Shown: positions 27,462 to 36,753 of the stretch, piece by piece
How the letters are laid out: every line of letters begins with the position of its first letter
Numbering within the stretch: position 1 is the stretch's first letter
Position numbers and translations under genes: made by a program
Origin: an uncultured Flavobacteriales bacterium
GTDB taxonomy: Bacteria > Bacteroidota > Bacteroidia > Flavobacteriales_D > Sanyastnellaceae
Direction of reading: 5' to 3'
Length of the DNA: 64,000 nucleotides
Assembly (NCBI GenBank): GCA_938082505.1
Contig: CALLLH010000005.1
Location: 1 to 64,000 of the forward strand
The notes under the pieces: model-generated
Databases searched by the model: none
Told to the model about the DNA's origin: nothing
Seen by the model: the letters and a program-made list of their open reading frames with translations, nothing else

Positions 27462-28484
27462 ATGGAGTCTGAAGCCCCATACAATCCCCGTGTCGGCATC
27501 ATCGGCAGCGGCAGCTGGGCGACGGCGATTGCATCCCTCCTGACTTGGCATGACCTGCCGGGTCACCCCCCGGTCAACTGGTGGATCCGAAGGAAGGAGT
27601 CCCTCGACCACATGGCCAGGACAGGCCACAACCCGCATTATCTCAGAAGCCTGACCCTCAAACGCGACCGGCTGGCACTGTCCACCAATCTGCGGGAAGT
27701 GGTCGAGAAGAGTGATATCCTCATTCTCGCCATACCCAGCGCCCACCTCGATGGGGTTTTGGAATCCCTACCCCTGCCCGACTTGGAAAACAAGGTGGTC
27801 TTCAGCGCGATCAAGGGCCTGATTTCCGAGGACCACCACATTCCGGCCCGGTACCTGCACAAGGTGATGGGTGTCCCCTACGACCGCATCGGACTGATCT
27901 CGGGTCCGAGCCACGCGGAAGAAGTGGCCAGGGAACAGTGGACCTACCTCACCCTCGCCAGCCCCGACGTGACCGTGGCGGAGCGGCTCGCCAACAGAAT
28001 GGCCAACCCTTGGCTGCACATTCGTTGCAACGATGACCTGTTCGGCATCGAACTCGCGGCAGTCCTGAAAAACGTCTACGCCTTGGCCTCGGGCGTCTCC
28101 CACGGCCTCGGATTGGGCGACAATTTCATCGCCGTGCTCATTGCAAGTGCCCTCAGCGAAACCGAACGTTTCCTGAACGCGGTCAACGACACAGCCCGCG
28201 ACCTCTCGAGTTCCGCCTACCTCGGAGATCTGCTGGTCACCGCATATTCACCCCACAGCCGCAACCGGACACTGGGCACCATGGTCGGCAAAGGATACAG
28301 CGTACAAGGAGCCTTGATGGAAATGGGCATGGTGGCGGAAGGCTACCGCTCCGCGCTCGGAATCCACTCGATCAACCGGAAATTCGGCGTCGACATGCCG
28401 GTGGCGGATGCCGTCTACCGCATCTTCCACGAGCAGGTGGCACCCTCCATCGAGATGCGCATCCTGTCAGAACACATTCACTGA
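27462..28484 (+). CDS. gpsA: NAD(P)H-dependent glycerol-3-phosphate dehydrogenase
   Basis: Reduces dihydroxyacetone phosphate to sn-glycerol 3-phosphate for phospholipid synthesis (340 residues, cytosolic). The dinucleotide loop is VGIIGSGSWATAIASLL, followed by LILAIPSAHLDGVL, the SAIKGL substrate loop, GLISGPSHAEEVA, and the catalytic lysine in FGIELAAVLKNVYALASG; GLGDNFIAVLI and LGDLLVTAYSPHSRNRTLG complete the pattern. The start at 27462 was chosen over the track start because conservation begins right after it. It is followed by the large T9SS gene 37 bases later. Confidence 0.95.
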   Translation: MESEAPYNPRVGIIGSGSWATAIASLLTWHDLPGHPPVNWWIRRKESLDHMARTGHNPHYLRSLTLKRDRLALSTNLREVVEKSDILILAIPSAHLDGVLESLPLPDLENKVVFSAIKGLISEDHHIPARYLHKVMGVPYDRIGLISGPSHAEEVAREQWTYLTLASPDVTVAERLANRMANPWLHIRCNDDLFGIELAAVLKNVYALASGVSHGLGLGDNFIAVLIASALSETERFLNAVNDTARDLSSSAYLGDLLVTAYSPHSRNRTLGTMVGKGYSVQGALMEMGMVAEGYRSALGIHSINRKFGVDMPVADAVYRIFHEQVAPSIEMRILSEHIH

Positions 28485-28521
28485 CCGCCGCAACGATTCC
28501 GTTACCGAACTTGTTGGTTCA

Positions 28522-31500
28522 ATGATGCGGGGTTTCACGGGCATGTTCCTTTTGTTGGCGGCAAACGCTGCGGCCCAGGTACGCTTCGTGCCCAATGAGG
28601 GGCAATGGGGCCCTGAAGTGCACCATCAGGCAGAGGTCAAGGGCGGCGGAATCCAAATCCAGGAAAACGGCTGGACCTGCTGGCAATGGGCGCCTCAAAT
28701 GGACACCCCGATCAATGGAGACCCCCACCATGCCGGGTCCCGGAAGGGCGTCGTCTGGCAGGCGCGCTTCAGCGGCGGCACCCCCGTTGAATCCGATGCC
28801 TGGGACGCCCATGAAACCGCTCCGGACCGGATGCACTTCTACCTGTCCGACGACCCGGAACACTGGGCAGAACAAGTCCAGCCTGCCGGGCGCATTGAAG
28901 CCGAAGGGCCTTGGCCCGGCGTGTCACTGCGATGGAGGGGCACCCGGAAAGGCCAACCCAAATTCGAATTCACCGTGGCGCCCGGCACCGACCCGGCAGT
29001 CGTCGGTTGGACCTACATGGGCATTCAGCCCTTGGTGGAGCCCGATGGTCGATTGAAGCTGCAGCACCCCCTGCACGATCCTGACCGCGAGTTCCTTGCC
29101 CACCTCGAACGGCCCCTCGCGTTCCAGGTGCTCGAGGATGGCACCTTCATCTCCATTCCCTGCAAATACTCAGTGCAAGGCCAAGAGGTCCGCCTGACCG
29201 TGGGAGAGTACAACACAGCCCTTCCCCTCGTCCTGGACCCGGAAATCTCATTCTCGACCTTCGCCGGATCGACTGGAGACAACTTCGGCACCACGGCAAG
29301 CAACGGTCCGAACGGTTCCCTCGTGGGGGGCACCGTGGCCTTTGCCCCCGGTTACCCCACCACGCCGGACGCCTTGCAATCGACAATGGGCACCTTTTCG
29401 GACGGCATCAGCCACATGGCCCTCACCGTATTCAGCCCGGACGGAACCTCCTTGCTGTACAGCACCTACCTCGGCGGCAGCCACGCCGACATCCCACACA
29501 GCCTCGCCTACAATGAGAATTGGGGCCAGATTGTGCTCTTCGGCACCACCGGGTCCAACGACTTCCCCACCACTGCCGGATCATATCAGCCTGACATGGC
29601 GGAGGGCCCCGCCTCGGACATCACGATCTATGGCGTGGACCCCCAGCCCAATGGCGTCGACTGTTGCCTGCTGACCTTGGACGGAGGGGACTTCACCCTC
29701 AACGCCTCCACCTTTTTCGGCGGATCCGGGATTGACGGAATCAACAGCTCAGTCAACCTTCGGGCGAACTTCGGTGACTTCTATCGCGGACAGGTGGACA
29801 TCGGGCCGGACGGATCGATCTGGCTCGCCACCACAACCACCTCCGATGACCTGAACCTTCCGGGAAGTCCAGCTGTTGCCGGCGGTTTCGAAGCGCTCAT
29901 AGCAGGGTTCGATGCGGACCTGACTACCCTTTTGTGCGGCAGGACCTTCGGGGGTGCAGGCCATGACGCCGCGTACAGCATTGAAGTCGCCCCGGACAAC
30001 TCCTTCGGGGCCTTTGGGAACCTCGACATCCTTGTGGGTGGAGGCACCACTTCCCCATCACTGCCTTTCCCGAATGGCGGGATTCAGCCTTCGCCTGAAG
30101 GCTACACCGAAGGTTGGATTGCCCGTTTCACGGCCGGACCGGATGACCTGACCGTCCAGCACGGCACCTTTCATGGCCTGACCGACTACGACCAGATCTA
30201 TTTCGTTCAACGCGACGCGACGGGCCGACCCTACGCGTTCGGCCAGGCCCGCACGGGAATGCCCATCATCGGAGATGTCTATTCCAACCCCGGCAGCGGA
30301 CAGTACATCACCTGTTTTTTCGAGGACCTCAGCGACATCCATTGGCAAACCACCATCGGCACGGGATCCGGAAACATCGACATCAGCCCGACGGCCTTCC
30401 TCGTGAGCGAATGCGAACAGGTCTACATCAGCGGATGGGGCGGGCAGACCAACGCCACGGGCGGGACAGCCGATGTGGCCGGCAGCACCACTTATGGACT
30501 TCCGCTGACCGACAGTCCGTTCCAATCCAGCACGGACGGCAGTGATTTCTACCTCGCCGTGCTCGCCCCGAACGCGACGGACCTCGTGTACGCGACCTAT
30601 TTCGGAGGCAGTTTCGCCAATGAACACGTGGACGGCGGTTCCTCCCGTTTCGATCCCAACGGCACGGTCTACCAGGCGGCATGTGCCGGCTGCGGCAGCA
30701 TGAACGACTTCCCCTCCACTCCCGGCGCTTGGAGTCCGGACAATCCAAGTCCGAACTGCAACATGGGGGTCTTCAAGTTCGAATTGGGCAAACTGAACGC
30801 CAACATCGACATCGACGGCCCAGACCAGTTCTGTCAGGGCGAAAGCGTCCAATTTGAAAACTTCACGGCAGGCCCCGCGGCATTTACCTGGGACTTCGGG
30901 GACGCGACATTCAGCAACGAGGTAGCCCCGCTGCACCTCTATGGGCTCAACGGCACCTTTGAGGTGGAGGTCATTGCAGAGGACACCACCGGATGTCTGG
31001 AGGCGGATACGGCCTATGTGACGGTGACCATTGCTCCCAATGCAGACCCCCAAATCGAGCCCGTGGAGCCGCTCTGTCTCGGGGACGACCTGCAATTGAC
31101 CGGCAGTGGCAACGGCGAATTGAGTTGGTTTCCTCCTGTCGGATTGAGTGCCACGGATGTCCCCAATCCTACGGCAAACCCCACCACCACCACCACCTAC
31201 ACCCTGACCGACATCACCCTGTGTGGCACCGAAACCACAGAAGTCACCCTCGAGGTCATCGACATGGCCACCTCCACGAGCGGAGACACCCAAATCTGTC
31301 TGGGCGATGTCGCTCCGCTCTCCGTGACGAGCCCATTGCCCGATGCCCCCACGTGGACCTACACTTGGTTTCCTCCGGATGGCCTGTCCGATCCTTTTTC
31401 CGCAAATCCACTGGCATCTCCGACCAATTCCACCACTTATTCGGTGACGGTAACGTCATCCGAGGGGTGCCTCCGCGAACACGACATCACCGTGGATGTC

Positions 31501-32556
31501 GTGGCCTCTGCACCCGGCGGCAACACCTATCCCACAGTGGACCTGTGTGACGGTCAGTCGACCCTCCTCTCGGCCGAGGACGGCAACGCCTGGACCTGGA
31601 CACCGGCCACCGGCCTCAACAACCCCTCGAGCCAGAACCCCATCGCCAACCCTGTGGAATCCACCACCTATTCTGTCGACATCACCAACCTGTGTGGCAC
31701 AGGCACCGATCTGGTCACCGTCAACGTCATCGTGCCGGAGGCCTTCGCAGAACCCGGTGGGTGGGTGTGCGCAGGTGAACCCTTCCCGGTGGCCGCATCC
31801 GGAGGAGTGAGCTACCAATGGGTGCCCGGAGCATTGGTCACCCAACCCGGCGCCGCCGAAACCACTGTGGTGACCGAAACCTCCCAAACGTTCACGGCAT
31901 ACGTGACCGATGCCGATGGCTGCGTCGCCACCGCCGAAGTCACGGTGCAGGTCTGGCCCCGGCCAACCGTTGAGGCCGGACCCGATCAGCGCAACGACTG
32001 GCTCGAACCCACTTTCCTTTACGGTTCCGTCGAAGGCGCCCCCATTGACTCCCTCTGGTGGAGCCCATCAACACCGCTCTCCTGTTCGGATTGCCTCATC
32101 CCGGAAGTGATCCTCCAGGAGGACGGTACATTCACGTTGCACGTCATTGACACCAACGGCTGCCGTTCTGCGGATGTCGTACAGGTTGAATTCCGCTACC
32201 CCCTCTACGTCCCTTCCGGGTTCACCCCGGATGATGACGGCGTCAATGACGGTTGGCGTCCGGAAGGCCATTGGCTCAATGGGGCCGGCACCTACATTCT
32301 TGGTTTGCCGGATGGCACCATCCTCCCGGGTTACCGCGTCGAAATCTGGGACCGGTGGGGCACCCTCATCTGGGCCTCCATAGACCCAAGGGCGTATTGG
32401 ACGGGTGGCGTGGGCGGTCCCGGCATGGCCGAAGGGGTGAGCTCCGTCGGCAAGGGCCAACACAGCGCTCCATCCGGAGTCTACACCTGGCGCGTTTTCT
32501 TCCCGACCAGCAAGGGACTGGAAACCCGGCAGGGAAAAGTCACCCTATTGCGCTGA
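28522..32556 (+). CDS. large secreted protein with PKD-like repeats and T9SS type B sorting domain
   Basis: 1344 residues, signal peptide GFTGMFLLLAANAAAQ. The N-terminus (VRFVPNEGQWGPEVHHQAEVK) is the DUF7948-type opening common in Bacteroidota, followed by SBBP-type beta-propeller repeats (YSTYLGGSHADIPHSLAY, ASTFFGGSGIDGIN, YATYFGGSFANEH). A PKD domain (AFTWDFGDATFSNEV) and three similar Ig-like modules follow, each with a GLSxP...NPxAxPTxxTTYxVT core. The C-terminus is the gliding-motility-associated type B signal (PLYVPSGFTPDDDGVNDGW ... VEIWDRWGTLIW ... GVYTWRVFF), which directs export by the type IX system and surface attachment. Probably an adhesin; no enzyme domain is visible. The start is either of two adjacent ATGs (28522/28525). 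Confidence 0.9.
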   Translation: MMRGFTGMFLLLAANAAAQVRFVPNEGQWGPEVHHQAEVKGGGIQIQENGWTCWQWAPQMDTPINGDPHHAGSRKGVVWQARFSGGTPVESDAWDAHETAPDRMHFYLSDDPEHWAEQVQPAGRIEAEGPWPGVSLRWRGTRKGQPKFEFTVAPGTDPAVVGWTYMGIQPLVEPDGRLKLQHPLHDPDREFLAHLERPLAFQVLEDGTFISIPCKYSVQGQEVRLTVGEYNTALPLVLDPEISFSTFAGSTGDNFGTTASNGPNGSLVGGTVAFAPGYPTTPDALQSTMGTFSDGISHMALTVFSPDGTSLLYSTYLGGSHADIPHSLAYNENWGQIVLFGTTGSNDFPTTAGSYQPDMAEGPASDITIYGVDPQPNGVDCCLLTLDGGDFTLNASTFFGGSGIDGINSSVNLRANFGDFYRGQVDIGPDGSIWLATTTTSDDLNLPGSPAVAGGFEALIAGFDADLTTLLCGRTFGGAGHDAAYSIEVAPDNSFGAFGNLDILVGGGTTSPSLPFPNGGIQPSPEGYTEGWIARFTAGPDDLTVQHGTFHGLTDYDQIYFVQRDATGRPYAFGQARTGMPIIGDVYSNPGSGQYITCFFEDLSDIHWQTTIGTGSGNIDISPTAFLVSECEQVYISGWGGQTNATGGTADVAGSTTYGLPLTDSPFQSSTDGSDFYLAVLAPNATDLVYATYFGGSFANEHVDGGSSRFDPNGTVYQAACAGCGSMNDFPSTPGAWSPDNPSPNCNMGVFKFELGKLNANIDIDGPDQFCQGESVQFENFTAGPAAFTWDFGDATFSNEVAPLHLYGLNGTFEVEVIAEDTTGCLEADTAYVTVTIAPNADPQIEPVEPLCLGDDLQLTGSGNGELSWFPPVGLSATDVPNPTANPTTTTTYTLTDITLCGTETTEVTLEVIDMATSTSGDTQICLGDVAPLSVTSPLPDAPTWTYTWFPPDGLSDPFSANPLASPTNSTTYSVTVTSSEGCLREHDITVDVVASAPGGNTYPTVDLCDGQSTLLSAEDGNAWTWTPATGLNNPSSQNPIANPVESTTYSVDITNLCGTGTDLVTVNVIVPEAFAEPGGWVCAGEPFPVAASGGVSYQWVPGALVTQPGAAETTVVTETSQTFTAYVTDADGCVATAEVTVQVWPRPTVEAGPDQRNDWLEPTFLYGSVEGAPIDSLWWSPSTPLSCSDCLIPEVILQEDGTFTLHVIDTNGCRSADVVQVEFRYPLYVPSGFTPDDDGVNDGWRPEGHWLNGAGTYILGLPDGTILPGYRVEIWDRWGTLIWASIDPRAYWTGGVGGPGMAEGVSSVGKGQHSAPSGVYTWRVFFPTSKGLETRQGKVTLLR

Positions 32557-32570
32557 ACGGATTCAGCGCA
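32549..32570. terminator. perfect hairpin spanning both convergent stop codons
   Basis: Nine-base perfect inverted repeat TGCGCTGAA / TTCAGCGCA with loop CGGA. Each arm contains the stop codon of one of the two converging genes. There is no T-run, so it is a candidate rho-independent or 3'-end-protecting structure rather than a canonical terminator. Confidence 0.45.
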
Positions 32571-33435
32571 GAATGAGGTCGGTGGTCGCGATGCGCTCTG
32601 CTCCGTCGACCAGGTGCACGGTGTACACCCCCGGTTCGAAGGGCGCTGCGGCCGTGAAGAAGATGCACGCTTCCATGCGCTCTCCAGTGTAATCCAACAT
32701 GCGCGCCGCTGAAGCCGGAACACCTCCTGGCATGGCCACGGGGTCGCGATCTCCCGGTGGAAGGAGTCGCCCGTTCGGATCGACCACCTCCAGGAACAAA
32801 GTGCGCTCACCCTTCTCGGCAATCCTGTTCTCCAACAGCGTGAAACAGGTCTTGATCATCTCGGCACGCTTTGCCCGCGTCGTCTCGCGCTGGGAGCCCG
32901 TGGTGGCCACCCGGATGGCCACAGGATTCAGGTCCATGGCCTGCAATACCCGCCCCGCCTCGATGATCTCCTCCATGTCATCCTGCTTCCGCTCCAATGC
33001 ATCGTTGCGCTCGGTAACCACCGCCACCTGATTGGCCATGGCATCGCGTTCCTCCTGCAATGCTATGTTCAGCTGGTTCAAAGAATCAATGGTCACCACA
33101 TAGCCCTGCATGATGCGCCGCAAGGTCTCCGCCTCCTTCTTCAATTTCGAAACACTGTAATTGCGGTCCCTGACCTTGCTGATCAACCCCTCGATCTCAC
33201 TCCGCTGTGCGGCCATCTCAGCCATCATCAGCGAATTCTCCGTCTGCAAAGTGTCATAGCTGAACCGCAACTTCTGTAAGTCGAGGTCCAGGCTCTGCCG
33301 CTCCAACTCGCCGGCATTGATTTCCTCCGTCTGAACGTCAATGGTGGTGCCCTGCTGGGACACCTTGAATCCCAGATAACCCGCAGTACCGGCCAACACT
33401 GCTATGATCAAGAGATAAGTCGATCGCTGTTCCAT
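32563..33435 (-). CDS. membrane-anchored coiled-coil protein, unknown function
   Basis: 290 residues. One N-terminal membrane helix (YLLIIAVLAGTAGYLGF, about 6-23) is followed by a long charged coiled coil (about 30-165) rich in heptads of Leu, Glu, Arg and Lys, then a compact beta-rich C-terminal domain with GERTLFLEVVDPNGRLLPPGD and FEPGVYTVHLVDGAERIATTDLILR. The coiled coil resembles SMC-like segments only through composition. Similar proteins occur in Bacteroidota without an assigned role. The start at 33435 places the helix correctly; the track start 12 residues earlier is less likely. It converges on the T9SS gene. Confidence 0.6.
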   Translation of the reverse strand: MEQRSTYLLIIAVLAGTAGYLGFKVSQQGTTIDVQTEEINAGELERQSLDLDLQKLRFSYDTLQTENSLMMAEMAAQRSEIEGLISKVRDRNYSVSKLKKEAETLRRIMQGYVVTIDSLNQLNIALQEERDAMANQVAVVTERNDALERKQDDMEEIIEAGRVLQAMDLNPVAIRVATTGSQRETTRAKRAEMIKTCFTLLENRIAEKGERTLFLEVVDPNGRLLPPGDRDPVAMPGGVPASAARMLDYTGERMEACIFFTAAAPFEPGVYTVHLVDGAERIATTDLILR

Positions 33436-33516
33436 GGGTACAATCAACGCAACAATCGGACCACTTCGCATCCGGGCATGGCCGAATCCGAACAGGAAGG
33501 CGTGCGTAGTCCTCCC

Positions 33517-33888
33517 TCAACGAAGCAGCGGATAGAACGCGTCCTGTGTGTGCAAAACCCGATGGCCGTATCGGTTTCTCAGGATGGCCAACACGTCGAA
33601 CCGCACCTCAAGGTCCCATTCCGGGTGCACCGCCAAAAAAGCCCGTGCCGCCAAGATGAGCCTCTCCTGCTGGGCCTTCGACACCATGCGGTGCCAACCC
33701 ACCTGCACCGGCTCAGTGCGCGTCTTGACCTCCACCACCACGAGCCAAGGTCCATCCCGCACAAGCACGTCCACCTCAAGCCTGCCACGGCGCCAATTCC
33801 GAGCAAGAATTTCCCAACCCAATCCTATGATGTGCTGCACCGCCACTTCCTCGCCCCACCTTCCCAGCCCCTGCTTCAACGTCTCCAT
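33517..33888 (-). CDS. yraN: YraN family putative endonuclease
   Basis: 123-residue UPF0102 protein with the core of a restriction-endonuclease-like fold. The motifs are GRWGEEVAVQHIIGLGWEILARNWR, then LEVDVLVRDGPWLVVVEVKTRT (the Asp and E-x-K of the PD-(D/E)xK site), and QQERLILAARAFL. The function is unproven; a role in resolving or cleaving DNA is only suggested by the fold. The track ORF extends far upstream into antisense of the next gene; the true start METLKQGLG is at 33888, divergent from the gene at 33940. Confidence 0.88.
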   Translation of the reverse strand: METLKQGLGRWGEEVAVQHIIGLGWEILARNWRRGRLEVDVLVRDGPWLVVVEVKTRTEPVQVGWHRMVSKAQQERLILAARAFLAVHPEWDLEVRFDVLAILRNRYGHRVLHTQDAFYPLLR

Positions 33889-33923
33889 GGCATGAAAATG
33901 GCCTGCACATCGCAGCCCGGTTC

Positions 33924-33931
33924 TACTTTCG
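33924..33931 (+). promoter_or_regulatory. candidate -7 promoter element
   Basis: TACTTTCG, one base off TAnnTTTG and identical to the octamer before the TonB receptor, lies eight bases before the ATG at 33940. This helps favour that start over the upstream ATG at 33892. Confidence 0.3.
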
Positions 33932-33939
33932 TCGCCTTG

Positions 33940-34944
33940 ATGTACCGACGCCTTTCCCCCTTTTGCCATCGTTCTCGGTGGACAGCGCTGGTCCTGATGC
34001 TGTGGGCCCACGGGGGGCAGGCAGGGGCGCAAACCGGGTCCCGGGCCATGGGCCAGGCCATCGGGTGGGTGGAAACCCCGAAAGCAGACGGCAAGTGGTA
34101 CGTCCATTGGGGCTACCACAGGGCAGAATATGGAAAGACGGACCTTCGCTTGATCGGGCCCGGTGTGGACCTGACCTTCCACGACCTCAAGGGCACCGAC
34201 ATGCCGGCGCCTTTCGACCCGAAAGTGCACCTCAATCCGGCAGCATTGACCATTCCCCAATTCAATGCCCGCGTGGGACACAAAGTCCGAGAGGGCACGT
34301 TGGTTCCCGGGGCGCTCTGGATCAGTGCGGGCTGGGACCACCTCAAATACAAGGTCCCACACTCGGTCCACCAGGTCAGCGGTTACATCGACAGCGCCGT
34401 ATACAGCCATGCTCCCTTCGATTGGGCCTGGCGCGAATTCAACTTCGAGCATTCGGACGGCATGAACTTCATCCGAGTGGCCGCCGAACGCGACTTCACC
34501 TTTGGCCGGGCCGCCAGAACCCGACAAACGTGGGATACGGCCCAAAGGAAATGGCAATTCGGAATCCAGACGGCCGCGAGCGCGGGTGTGATCCTCAGTG
34601 CCACGGATGTTCGCTGGATGGGGATACGGACCAAGCATTTCTGGCATGTCAGCGGCTGGGGCGTCAGCAGCAGCGCGGGCGCATGGGTCCAATACGGACG
34701 GTTCCGCATGCTGGCGAGGGCCCAGGCGGGATGGATCAACATAGGAAATGGCAAGTTTCTGGCTTCACAGGATTTAAGTGGCGAAACCCCCACCGTAGAG
34801 GGGGCCGAAGCAGCCCTGCTCGACGCGAGTTCCTCGCGGCACGCGATGACCTTCCTTGAACGCGGCATTACCGTCGCCTACCTCTTCGGCCGCAAGGGCA
34901 GGCCCGCTTCGGATGAACGCATCCGGGTCGCTCCTGGGCGTTGA
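33940..34944 (+). CDS. putative outer-membrane beta-barrel protein
   Basis: 334 residues. The start MYRRLSPFCHRSRWTALVLML gives a basic N-region, a hydrophobic core and a cleavage site near GGQAGAQ, so it is exported. The mature protein alternates short hydrophobic and polar strands rich in Trp, Tyr and Gly (WYVHWGYHRAEYGKTDLRL, AWVQYGRFRMLARAQAGWINIG) and ends in a repetitive strand ITVAYLFGRKGR, consistent with an outer-membrane barrel. I do not recognise a named family. It shares a short divergent control region with yraN and precedes the pseudouridine synthase by 50 bases. Confidence 0.6.
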   Translation: MYRRLSPFCHRSRWTALVLMLWAHGGQAGAQTGSRAMGQAIGWVETPKADGKWYVHWGYHRAEYGKTDLRLIGPGVDLTFHDLKGTDMPAPFDPKVHLNPAALTIPQFNARVGHKVREGTLVPGALWISAGWDHLKYKVPHSVHQVSGYIDSAVYSHAPFDWAWREFNFEHSDGMNFIRVAAERDFTFGRAARTRQTWDTAQRKWQFGIQTAASAGVILSATDVRWMGIRTKHFWHVSGWGVSSSAGAWVQYGRFRMLARAQAGWINIGNGKFLASQDLSGETPTVEGAEAALLDASSSRHAMTFLERGITVAYLFGRKGRPASDERIRVAPGR

Positions 34945-34973
34945 TTTCCAGAGGGCCGGGCTCCCTATCTTCG
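34941..34973 (+). promoter_or_regulatory. candidate promoter for pseudouridine synthase
   Basis: TTG at 34941, 22-base spacer and TATCTTCG (one base off TAnnTTTG), 21 bases before the ATG at 34995. It overlaps the end of the upstream gene. Confidence 0.35.
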
Positions 34974-34994
34974 CAGGCCACTGCGACCGCCCCT

Positions 34995-35981
34995 ATGTCC
35001 GAACAACCCCGATCCCGCCGTCCTCAGCGCACAGGCCGCTCCGAGAACCCCAACCGAAAACGTCCAGGAAGTACGGATGGTGGGGCCGAAAAGCGGGGCT
35101 TCGGCAGCCGGAAAACCCTCTCCGACTCCACTGGGGAAGCGGCACGCAAGGAACCCGGCCGCGGCCCGAAATCCGCTGGAAAACATAAAACAGACCGGAC
35201 GCGCTCGGGAAAGCCGGCCCACTTCAAGTCCAAGCCCAAGAAAAGAGCGCCGCTGAAGGACCCCAGCGCCCCGATCCGCTTGAACAAGTTCATCTCCAAC
35301 TCAGGTGTTTGCGCCCGAAGGGAGGCCGATCTGCTCATCACCGCCGGTGCGGTAACCGTCAATGGTGAAGTCATCACAGCCTTGGGCGCCAAAGTGCTGC
35401 GTTCCGATGAGGTCATCGTCGAGGGCCAACGCATCAAGCCCGAAGCGAAACGCTATGTCATCCTGAACAAGCCCAAGAACTTCCTGGGTACGGCAGGGGA
35501 CAAACAGGGCAGAAGAACCGTCATGGACCTCATCCGCAACGCCACACGCGAAGCGGTGCTGCCCATCGACAAGGTCGAACGCATGGACACCGGGCTCCTG
35601 TTGTTCACGAACGACCCGGAATTGACAGAGCGCATGCGCATGCCCGGAACCCGTGTCCGTCAGTTGTTCCATGTCACCCTGCGGCAGAAAGCGCGCCAGG
35701 ATCACCTCGACGCGATGATGGAAGGCGTGGAAATCGAAGGGCAGCGCTACAAGGTGGAGGCCGCCCACTTCATCGACCCCGAGAAGCAACCGCGCGAAAT
35801 CGGAATCGAAATCCACTCCAACCGACCAAAGGCCCTGACCCGCCTGCTGAACCACCTGGGATATGATGTTGACCGTCTGGACAGGACCACCTTGGGTCCC
35901 TTGACCAAAAAGGACCTGCCTCGAGGGCATTGGCGCCTGCTGACGGAGGAAGAATTGAATCTTCTGCGTATATCCCTCTGA
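34995..35981 (+). CDS. RsuA/RluB/RluF-family pseudouridine synthase, divergent active site
   Basis: 328 residues. The first 90 are an unstructured basic tail rich in Arg, Lys, Ser and Pro. An S4 RNA-binding domain follows (IRLNKFISNSGVCARREADLL, GAVTVNGEVI), then the catalytic domain with YVILNKPKNFLGT, RRTVMDLI and HVTLRQKA. In the family the catalytic Asp sits in P-V-G-R-L-D-x2-T-x-G-LLL-x-TND. Here the ungapped equivalent is PIDKVERMDTGLLLFTND, so the Asp position is Glu and the usual Thr is Asp; an alternative alignment would use the Asp of RMD with a three-residue deletion. The fold is secure but the activity and target base are not. Confidence 0.83.
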   Translation: MSEQPRSRRPQRTGRSENPNRKRPGSTDGGAEKRGFGSRKTLSDSTGEAARKEPGRGPKSAGKHKTDRTRSGKPAHFKSKPKKRAPLKDPSAPIRLNKFISNSGVCARREADLLITAGAVTVNGEVITALGAKVLRSDEVIVEGQRIKPEAKRYVILNKPKNFLGTAGDKQGRRTVMDLIRNATREAVLPIDKVERMDTGLLLFTNDPELTERMRMPGTRVRQLFHVTLRQKARQDHLDAMMEGVEIEGQRYKVEAAHFIDPEKQPREIGIEIHSNRPKALTRLLNHLGYDVDRLDRTTLGPLTKKDLPRGHWRLLTEEELNLLRISL

Positions 35982-36003
35982 ACGATATTGCATCCACATC
36001 GCC

Positions 36004-36753
36004 GTGTCCGACAGCCTCGTCATCATACCGACCTACAACGAGAAGGAGAACATCCCCAGAATGCTGGAGACCGTCATGGCACTGGCACCCGGGCAGGGAG
36101 AACCCTTCCATGTCCTCGTCGTTGATGACGGGTCCCCTGACGGCACTGCAGACTTGGTTCGAGCAGCACAAGCAAAACACACCGGCCGCATCCACATCCT
36201 CGAGCGTTCAGGCAAACTGGGATTGGGCACCGCTTACATCGCCGGATTCAAATGGGGACTGGCAAAGGGATATGAATACCTGTTCGAGATGGACGCCGAC
36301 TTCAGCCACAACCCCCATGATCTCGAGCGGTTGAGGGCGGCCTGCATGGATGGCGCAGGAGTGGCGGTGGGATCGCGTTACACCAAAGGCGGGGGCGTAT
36401 CCAACTGGCCCTTCCACCGCATGGTCATGAGCTACGGCGCCTCCCTCTACGTGAACCTCATATTGGGTTTGGGGGTCAAGGATCCTACGGCAGGCTTCAA
36501 GTGCTACCGCGCCGAAACCTTGCGCACCATTCGACTGAATGACATCCACTTCGTCGGGTATGCCTTCCAGATTGAGATGAAATACAACGCCAAGCGGCTC
36601 GGTTTCACCATTTCGGAAGTGCCCATCACCTTCGTGGACCGCGAGTTGGGCACGTCGAAGATGAGCTTGAACATCTTCAGGGAGGCCTTTTTGGGTGTCC
36701 TGCAGATGCGCCGCTTCGATATCCGTCCCGCTGTCACCACGGCCCAGGCATGA
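36004..36753 (+). CDS. dolichol/polyprenol-phosphate mannosyltransferase-like GT2 glycosyltransferase
   Basis: 249-residue Dpm1-like GT-A glycosyltransferase that attaches a sugar from a nucleotide sugar to a polyprenyl phosphate. Motifs are VIIPTYNEKENIPRML, VLVVDDGSPDGTADLV, GLGTAYIAGFKWGLAKGYEYLFEMDADFSHNP (the DxD-like metal site), VAVGSRYTKGGGVSNW and GYAFQIEMKYNAKRLGF. It has no C-terminal membrane helices, as in the soluble Dpm1 class. The start is a GTG at 36004. Its stop overlaps pyrC by ATGA. The lipid carrier and the end acceptor (O-glycoprotein or polysaccharide) are unknown. Confidence 0.9.
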   Translation: MSDSLVIIPTYNEKENIPRMLETVMALAPGQGEPFHVLVVDDGSPDGTADLVRAAQAKHTGRIHILERSGKLGLGTAYIAGFKWGLAKGYEYLFEMDADFSHNPHDLERLRAACMDGAGVAVGSRYTKGGGVSNWPFHRMVMSYGASLYVNLILGLGVKDPTAGFKCYRAETLRTIRLNDIHFVGYAFQIEMKYNAKRLGFTISEVPITFVDRELGTSKMSLNIFREAFLGVLQMRRFDIRPAVTTAQA

